Shown here: positions 59,238 to 64,000 of the stretch, one piece after another
How positions within the stretch are numbered: position 1 is the first letter of the stretch
Layout: each line of letters begins with the position of its first letter
DNA from: an uncultured Oscillospiraceae bacterium
GTDB lineage: Bacteria; Bacillota; Clostridia; Oscillospirales; Oscillospiraceae
DNA length: 64,000 nucleotides
Direction of reading: 5' to 3'
NCBI GenBank assembly: GCA_934597255.1
Contig: CAKTQV010000001.1
Location: forward strand, 62,001-126,000
The notes under the pieces: model-generated
Databases searched by the model: none
Told to the model about the DNA's origin: nothing
Seen by the model: only the letters and a program-made list of their open reading frames with translations
Made by a program: the position numbers and the translations under genes

Positions 59238-60731
59238 TCAGTCCGTCCCGCCCGGAGCGCCGTCCTGCGCCGCGAGCGCCTCGGCGGCCTCGGCCGCCTT
59301 TTCAAGAGCGGCCTGCGTCTCGTCGAGAAAGTCCTCCCGCCGCAGCTCCATCAAAGCCTCCCGGCCGGGGCTTTCCATGGCGGCGACGCGGTTGGCGTGG
59401 CGGACGACCATGTCCTCGAAGCGGTTGCGCACGTCGCGGCCGTTGGCGAAATTCGCGTCCCGGTTTTCGTAAACGGAGCGGAAATAATCCCGGGCGTAGG
59501 CGTCGGCCTCGGGGGAGAGCGTGTATCCGCTGCGGCTGACCTGGCTGAGGAAGATGCGGTAAAGCTCGTCGCCGCTGTAGTCCGGGAAGTAAATATATTT
59601 GTTGAAGCGGCTTTCCAGACCGGGGTTGGAGCTGAGGAACTTTTCCATCGGCCCGGTGTAGCCGGCCACGATGACGACAAGATCCTTCCGGTGATCCTCC
59701 ATGGCCTTGAGAAGCGTGTCGATGGCCTCGCGGCCGAAATCGTTCTCGCCGCCCTCGGCCAGGGAATAGGCCTCGTCGATGAACAGGACGCCGCCGAGAG
59801 CGGAGTCGATGACTTCCTTTGTTTTCAGCGCCGTCTGGCCCACAAAGCCGGCGACCAGGCCGCTGCGGTCGACCTCGACGAGCTGGCCCTTTTCCAGCGC
59901 GCCGATGGCGGCGTAAAGCCCGCCGAGAAGGCGTGCCACGGTGGTCTTGCCCGTGCCGGGGTTGCCCATGAACACCATGTGCAGGCTCATCGGCGGGACG
60001 GGCAGGCCGTTTTCCTCCCGCAGCCGGCGCACCTTGACCAGATTCATCATGGACTTGACGTCCTTTTTCACATCGTCCAGCCCGACGAGAGCGTCCAGCT
60101 CGGCCATGAGCTTGTCAAGATCGGGCGCCTCCGGCGTCTCCGCCGCGTCGGAAGCGGCCTTTGCCCCAGCTTCGGAGGTCTGGCCGACGGGCGGATTTTT
60201 TTCGGAGAAGGACGGCTCGGAGCTTGTGACGTAGTCGGCGGGGTTGAGACCGGGACGGCCCTTCTTCACGCCGGCGGAATCGCACAGCGCCGTCAGCTTG
60301 TCGGCGCATTCCGTGATATACTGCGCCTCGGAAAAGCTCACGTCGTCGTCCACGGCCGCGAGATACAGCAGGATGTTCGTCAGCATGCGCACGAAAATGC
60401 GGCTGGCATCCGTGCCGCGGCGGGCGTCGTTTTCCGTCAGCGTCCAGAAAAACAGCGGCGGCAGGAATTCATGCGGCTTGCACGCCTCGCCGGTCAGCTC
60501 CCACAAAAGCCATTTCGGCGCGCGCTGCCCCTTGGAATAAAGCTGGTTCATCGCGTCGGCGTGCTCCTGGCCTACGGAGGCGCCGCGGGCGAGAAGCCCC
60601 AGCGCGCAGTCGGCGCAGAACTTGTCCATTTCCGGCGCCAGCGCGCGGCCGGCAGTGTGGTAAAAGGCCTCGGTGTTGGCCACATAGATGCGGTGCAGAT
60701 CCTCCGGGGTGCATTTCCATTGTGTGGGCAT
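59238..60731 (-). CDS. AAA+ ATPase, CbxX/SpoVK-like
   Basis: The 497-residue protein has an uncharacterised N-terminal half (1-190) with a helical region around YITECADKLTALCD, an acidic/Ala linker, and a C-terminal AAA+ module like CbxX/CfxQ and SpoVK: LDALVGLDDVKKDVKS, Walker A GNPGTGKTT, Walker B VLFIDEAYSL, sensor VIVAGYTGPM, and the Arg-finger region FLSSNPGLESRFNKYI. SpoVK relatives take part in spore maturation; others remodel protein complexes. A promoter is embedded in the terminator of the upstream gene. Function is inferred from family only. Confidence 0.85.
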   Translation of the reverse strand: MPTQWKCTPEDLHRIYVANTEAFYHTAGRALAPEMDKFCADCALGLLARGASVGQEHADAMNQLYSKGQRAPKWLLWELTGEACKPHEFLPPLFFWTLTENDARRGTDASRIFVRMLTNILLYLAAVDDDVSFSEAQYITECADKLTALCDSAGVKKGRPGLNPADYVTSSEPSFSEKNPPVGQTSEAGAKAASDAAETPEAPDLDKLMAELDALVGLDDVKKDVKSMMNLVKVRRLREENGLPVPPMSLHMVFMGNPGTGKTTVARLLGGLYAAIGALEKGQLVEVDRSGLVAGFVGQTALKTKEVIDSALGGVLFIDEAYSLAEGGENDFGREAIDTLLKAMEDHRKDLVVIVAGYTGPMEKFLSSNPGLESRFNKYIYFPDYSGDELYRIFLSQVSRSGYTLSPEADAYARDYFRSVYENRDANFANGRDVRNRFEDMVVRHANRVAAMESPGREALMELRREDFLDETQAALEKAAEAAEALAAQDGAPGGTD

Positions 60732-60780
60732 TGTCCGCCGCCTCCCATACTGACGCAGGATTAGTCTTACCTGAAACTAT

Positions 60781-60809
60781 ATTATATAGCAAAAAAACGC
60801 TTCCTACAA
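60781..60809 (-). promoter_or_regulatory. Promoter of AAA+/hemW/vanW/metG operon
   Basis: Minus strand: TTGTAG (60809-60804), 17-bp spacer, TATAAT (60786-60781). Its -35 falls in the loop and arm of the upstream terminator. Confidence 0.65.
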
Positions 60810-60815
60810 GCGTTT
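60791..60815 (-). terminator. Intrinsic terminator overlapping a promoter
   Basis: AAACGCTT (60795-60802) pairs with AAGCGTTT (60808-60815); on the minus strand a run of seven T follows. It backs up the hairpin at 60852-60879. Confidence 0.75.
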
Positions 60816-60851
60816 CCTGAGCAAAGTTTCTTAATTATGACAAAAAGCCAG

Positions 60852-60879
60852 CGGGCGGGACGACGCATCGTCCCGCCCG
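60852..60879 (-). terminator. First terminator hairpin after lipoprotein gene
   Basis: CGGGCGGGACGA (60852-60863) pairs perfectly with TCGTCCCGCCCG (60868-60879); minus-strand CTGGCTTTTTG follows, with a 5-nt delay before the T run. Confidence 0.7.
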
Positions 60880-60916
60880 GTTATCCGGCGTTCCGTCTTT
60901 CCGGCAGAACGCCGCG

Positions 60917-61816
60917 TTATTCCGTTATGGCCCGGTATCCCGCGGCCGCGTCGTCCAGCATGACGAGCAGGCCGTCCAGGCTCGTGTCGTAGCGCTCCAT
61001 GTCGTTCCACTGGAAAACGCCGAACGCGCCGTAGCCGAGATCGAGCGCATCCTCCGCGGCGGCCTCGGCCTCCGCATAGCGCGCCGCGTCGCAGTCCTCG
61101 CCGTCCGCGCTGTAGCTCTCGGAGGCGATGGCGTCGGCCTCCACGTCGCTGACGATCTCGCAGCGGCAGAGGCTCCGCAGCATCAGAACGTCGTTCGCGT
61201 CGCGGCCGAAGCGGACGTATTCCTCCCACGAGGTCTCGGGCGTGCCGTTGGCGCTGTGGACAAGAAACCAGCTCTGCTCGCCGTCGTTGACGAGACGGAA
61301 GTCCTCAAAAAGCTGGGCGCACACGCTCACGGGGGAGAAATGCTCCCCGCCGAAAGCGGCGGCCGCGCCCTCGTTGACGGAGGAGACGCACACGACCCGG
61401 CCGTCGGCGATGTCGAAAAACTGCACGCCCATAGCCGCCGAGGCGCCCATGTCGAACAGCAGAAGCTCCGGTGTTCCGTCCAGATCGAGATCGACAAAGC
61501 CGATGCCGCTGATGCCGTCCGGCCACAGAGCCGCGATCACGTCGAAGCTGTCGGAGAGAAACGCGCGGTACAGCGGCAGCCATTCGTCCGAAGCGGCGGG
61601 CGTGTAAAAGCTCAGCCCGGGCAGGCCGCTGGCGTTCCCGGCGTCCGGCGTGGCCTCGGCGGACGGTTCGGGCGTCGGCTCCGCGGCGGGCGCGGGCACG
61701 GCCGTGGCTTCGGCGGTGGGCGCCGCGGTGGGCGCGGGTCCTTCCCCTTTTTTTGTACAGGCGCAAAGCGCGCCCAAAAGCGCCAGCGCCAGAAGCAGAC
61801 AAACGATTCGTTTCAT
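60917..61816 (-). CDS. Lipoprotein of unknown function
   Basis: The 299-residue lipoprotein has signal MKRIVCLLLALALLGALCAC and a Thr/Pro/Ala linker of about 45 residues. The globular domain has an FVDLDLDGTPELLLFD segment resembling the Asp-rich calcium-binding loops of FG-GAP/integrin-like repeats. No enzyme motif is visible. A minus-strand promoter (TTTACT 61882-61877, 17 bp, TATAAT 61859-61854) lies just upstream, and two terminators follow, so it is monocistronic. Confidence 0.75.
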   Translation of the reverse strand: MKRIVCLLLALALLGALCACTKKGEGPAPTAAPTAEATAVPAPAAEPTPEPSAEATPDAGNASGLPGLSFYTPAASDEWLPLYRAFLSDSFDVIAALWPDGISGIGFVDLDLDGTPELLLFDMGASAAMGVQFFDIADGRVVCVSSVNEGAAAAFGGEHFSPVSVCAQLFEDFRLVNDGEQSWFLVHSANGTPETSWEEYVRFGRDANDVLMLRSLCRCEIVSDVEADAIASESYSADGEDCDAARYAEAEAAAEDALDLGYGAFGVFQWNDMERYDTSLDGLLVMLDDAAAGYRAITE

Positions 61817-61853
61817 ATGCGTATTCCAGACTCCTCCGCATTATGTAAATCAC

Positions 61854-61882
61854 ATTATAGCCGCCGCGCGGGGCGGAGTAAA
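61854..61882 (-). promoter_or_regulatory. Promoter of lipoprotein gene
   Basis: Minus strand TTTACT (61882-61877), 17-bp spacer, TATAAT (61859-61854). Confidence 0.65.
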
Positions 61883-61918
61883 GACGAAAGAAGAAACTGT
61901 AATCGTCCTGTAACGGAG

Positions 61919-61947
61919 TTGAAATTTTTTGTGACTGGTAGTATTAT
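61919..61947 (+). promoter_or_regulatory. Promoter of glycerophosphodiester phosphodiesterase gene
   Basis: TTGAAA (61919-61924), 17-bp spacer, TATTAT (61942-61947), about 48 nt upstream of the GTG start. Confidence 0.6.
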
Positions 61948-61994
61948 AGACATGGATTATAGTAATTCAGACTGCCGCAAGGGGGGCCGGAGCT

Positions 61995-62825
61995 GTGAAT
62001 AAAACGCTGAAATATCTTCTGCCGGCGGCGGGGATCGCCGCACTGGGACTGGGGGCGGCCGCGTGGCTGATCGCGCCGGGCCGCGCGTCGAAGCGGGCGA
62101 AGGCGCCCTTCAAGGGCCGCAACTACGCCCACCGCGGACTGCACCGGGTCGATAAGACCGTGCCGGAAAACTCGCTGCCGGCCTTCCGTCTGGCCGTGGA
62201 GAACGGCTACGGCATGGAGCTGGACGTGCAGCTTTCCTCGGACGACGAGGTGGTCGTGTTCCACGACGATACGCTCAGCCGCGTGTGCGGCGTGGACGGC
62301 GATGTGGACGACCGGAGCTGGGACGAGCTGAAAAAGCTGCCGCTGTGCGGCACGCAGGAGCATATGCCGCTTTTCTCCGAGGTGCTCAACGCCGTCGGCG
62401 GGCGCACGCCCATCATCGTCGAGCTGAAAACGGGGCGGAAAAACCGCCTGCTGTGCGAAAAGACGCTCGCGCTCATCGACCGCTACGGCGGGCCGGTCTG
62501 CGTCGAGAGCTTCGACCCGCACATCGTCCGCTGGTTCCGCCGCCACGCGCCGGACATCCTGCGCGGCCAGCTTTCCAGCCAGTATGAGGATCTGGAGCCG
62601 GAGGTCGGGCGCTTCCGGGCCTTCTGCCGGTCGCATCTGCTGACGAATTTCCTGTCCCGGCCGCAGTTCATCGCCTACCGCATCGGCAAAAAGCCGTTCA
62701 CGGTCCGGCTGTGCGAGGCCATGGGCGCGATGAAGGTGCTGTGGACGTCGCACGACTGGAAGTCCGAAAGCGAGGCCGACGCGGTCATTTTCGAGTTTTA
62801 CCGCCCGCGCCGCAAATTCAAATAA
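61995..62825 (+). CDS. Membrane-anchored glycerophosphodiester phosphodiesterase
   Basis: The 276-residue protein has an N-terminal helix (about 6-27) and a GDPD TIM-barrel domain. The catalytic motif YAHRGLHRVDKTVPENSLPA (His-Arg), the metal ligands in GMELDVQLSSDDEVVVFHDD (Glu, Asp, His) and IIVELK and VESFDP later all fit. It hydrolyses glycerophosphodiesters to glycerol 3-phosphate and an alcohol. The start is GTG at 61995, 9 nt after AAGGGGGG. Confidence 0.88.
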   Translation: MNKTLKYLLPAAGIAALGLGAAAWLIAPGRASKRAKAPFKGRNYAHRGLHRVDKTVPENSLPAFRLAVENGYGMELDVQLSSDDEVVVFHDDTLSRVCGVDGDVDDRSWDELKKLPLCGTQEHMPLFSEVLNAVGGRTPIIVELKTGRKNRLLCEKTLALIDRYGGPVCVESFDPHIVRWFRRHAPDILRGQLSSQYEDLEPEVGRFRAFCRSHLLTNFLSRPQFIAYRIGKKPFTVRLCEAMGAMKVLWTSHDWKSESEADAVIFEFYRPRRKFK

Positions 62826-62885
62826 GCACGGAACAAACCGACGCCCCCGGGACGAAAAAGGTCTCCGGGGGCGCCGGTGCTTATT
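62821..62885. terminator. Convergent terminator hairpin spanning two stop codons
   Basis: AATAAGCAC (62821-62829) and GTGCTTATT (62877-62885) form the outer arms around an inner CGCCCCCGG/CCGGGGGCG stem. The outer arms include the stop codons of both convergent genes. Confidence 0.65.
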
Positions 62886-63966
62886 CGGGCGTCTGGCCGC
62901 GGCGCAGCCGGCGGCGGACGCGGTTTATATGGCGCTCAAAATCGCCGCGGTTGAGAAGCTCGGTCAGGATATACTGCTCCAGCACCGGCACGGCGCAGGA
63001 ATAAAACGAGAGCTCCCGCTCAAAAGCGGGCAGCAGCGTCTCCGGCAGCAGCATATAGCCCGCGCGCAGGGACGGCGCGATGGTCCGGGAAAAGCTGTTG
63101 AGATAGATCACATGTCCCTCCGGCGAAAGGGAGAACAGGCTGTCCTCCGCCTTGGCGGAAAGACTGAATTCCGAGTCGTAGTCGTCCTCGACGATCACGG
63201 CGCCGCGCCGGCGCGCCCAGCGGATGTACTCCCATTTTTTCGACGCCGAAACGCTCACGCCGCTGGGAAAGCTGTGATACGGCGTGACGTGCAGCACGGA
63301 GGCCTCCGTCGCCGCGAGCGCGTCGCTGCGGATGCCGTCGGGACCCATGCGAAGCGGATCGACCGTCACGCCGCTGGCGGCGTACACGCGGCGGATCTTG
63401 TCGTACGACGGGCTTTCGATGGCGTATACGCGCCCGCGTCCGAGAAGCTGGACGATGAGCCCGTACAGGTATTCCGCGCCTGCGCCGACGATGATCTGTG
63501 CGGGGCGGACGCGGATGCCGCGGCTGCGCGCGAGATAATCCGCCAGCGCCTCCCGCAGCGCCGGGCAGCCGCTGTTCGGCGGCTTGACCCACAGCCGCTC
63601 CCCCTGCTCGGCCAGCACGCGCCGGGCTGTGCGCGCGTAGACGGAGAAGGGGAATACCGGCCCGGTCACGGCGCCGGAGGGCAGCCGCTCCGCGCGCGGC
63701 CGCTCCGCCGGCGACATCATCGCGCCGGAGCGGTAGCAGACGAAGTGGCCGCTGCGCTCGCGGGACTCGGCGTAGCCCTCGTCGCACAAAAGCTCGTAGG
63801 CGTGCTGCACCGTCACGACGCTCAGCCCCGTCTGCCCGGCCAGAAGCCGCTTGGAGGGCAGGCGCGCGCCGAAGGGATAAACGCCGTCCGTGATGTCGCG
63901 GCGCAGCGCCCTGTAAAGCTGAAGATAGGCGCTCTCGCCGCTGTCGTGCCGAAGCGTGAAGTTCAT
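62881..63966 (-). CDS. MocR-type GntR/aminotransferase-fold regulator lacking the PLP lysine
   Basis: The 361-residue protein has a GntR winged helix (residues 10-75, LPSKRLLAGQTGLSVVTVQHA) fused to an aminotransferase-like domain. VEDDYDSEF keeps the PLP-contacting Asp/Tyr, but the Schiff-base lysine of the usual SFSK motif is Arg294 (SFSRTIAPSLRAGY). The protein ends about 80-100 residues before normal MocR length (450-480), losing the small C-terminal subdomain; the stop lies in the shared terminator. AGGAGATATGACC lies upstream of the ATG. It may sense another ligand or none. The target gene is probably the divergent one outside the window. Confidence 0.85.
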   Translation of the reverse strand: MNFTLRHDSGESAYLQLYRALRRDITDGVYPFGARLPSKRLLAGQTGLSVVTVQHAYELLCDEGYAESRERSGHFVCYRSGAMMSPAERPRAERLPSGAVTGPVFPFSVYARTARRVLAEQGERLWVKPPNSGCPALREALADYLARSRGIRVRPAQIIVGAGAEYLYGLIVQLLGRGRVYAIESPSYDKIRRVYAASGVTVDPLRMGPDGIRSDALAATEASVLHVTPYHSFPSGVSVSASKKWEYIRWARRRGAVIVEDDYDSEFSLSAKAEDSLFSLSPEGHVIYLNSFSRTIAPSLRAGYMLLPETLLPAFERELSFYSCAVPVLEQYILTELLNRGDFERHINRVRRRLRRGQTPE

Positions 63967-64000
63967 CTGGTCATATCTCCTGTTGTGATACGGATAAAAG

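Overview
The window looks like chromosome from a GC-rich, spore-forming Clostridia lineage, most likely an Oscillospiraceae-type gut anaerobe such as the Oscillibacter/Flavonifractor/Dysosmobacter neighbourhood. The evidence is gene content: spoIIP, sleB, yabP-yabQ-divIC, rex, a type III glutamine synthetase, a split transketolase and DUF1385-prmC. It also has lipoproteins with Ser-Gly-Glu-Pro/Ala repeats, strong AGGAGG ribosome binding sites, several TTG starts and no outer-membrane genes. The genus is an inference. I saw no rRNA, tRNA, CRISPR array, insertion sequence or prophage.

Layout. 1-13.8 kb is an accessory catabolic or transport locus on the + strand. Three SnoaL-like (NTF2-fold) paralogues and a fumarate-reductase-like flavoprotein are followed by a promoter, a complete Dpp/Opp-type peptide ABC transporter (binding protein, two permeases, two ATPases) and three more SnoaL-like paralogues. 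A strong terminator, an MFS transporter and a LysR regulator close it. All six paralogues share a C-terminal VAPGYG signature.

13.8-20 kb carries a YhhN-type membrane protein, four secreted lipoproteins with near-identical signal peptides, a secreted transglutaminase-like protein, a small repeat/membrane protein and an NrnA-like DHH phosphoesterase. 20-26 kb is metabolic: a CoA-transferase, pncB, split transketolase and galK, with pncB and the transketolase fired from overlapping divergent promoters. 26-37.2 kb is a long + strand housekeeping run: two-component system, DUF1385, prmC, recA-recX-rimO-pgsA, cysE-cysS, an SGNH hydrolase and a DUF4358 lipoprotein. 37.3-46.3 kb contains ricT and holB (minus), divergent rex-mnmE (plus), then glnN, rsmG and sleB (minus). 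46.6-48.4 kb has a TSCPD protein divergent from spoIIP and a CBS-domain protein.

48.5-53.2 kb is the second notable accessory unit, on the minus strand: marR, a 6-oxocamphor-hydrolase-like crotonase, an SDR, a 3-hydroxyacyl-CoA-dehydrogenase-like enzyme and a BKACE-family beta-keto acid cleavage enzyme. It has a near-consensus promoter, a palindromic operator and a perfect terminator. The enzymes read as a pathway that reduces or oxidises a cyclic compound to a 1,3-dione, opens the ring by retro-Claisen hydrolysis, oxidises the open chain and cleaves the beta-keto acid with a CoA thioester. The logic resembles anaerobic phloroglucinol or resorcinol degradation but uses a crotonase ring-opener.

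53.2-60.8 kb is a minus-strand run of an AAA+ ATPase, hemW, a VanW protein, metG, yabP, yabQ and divIC. The window ends with a lipoprotein, a glycerophosphodiester phosphodiesterase and a MocR-type regulator whose PLP lysine is replaced by arginine.
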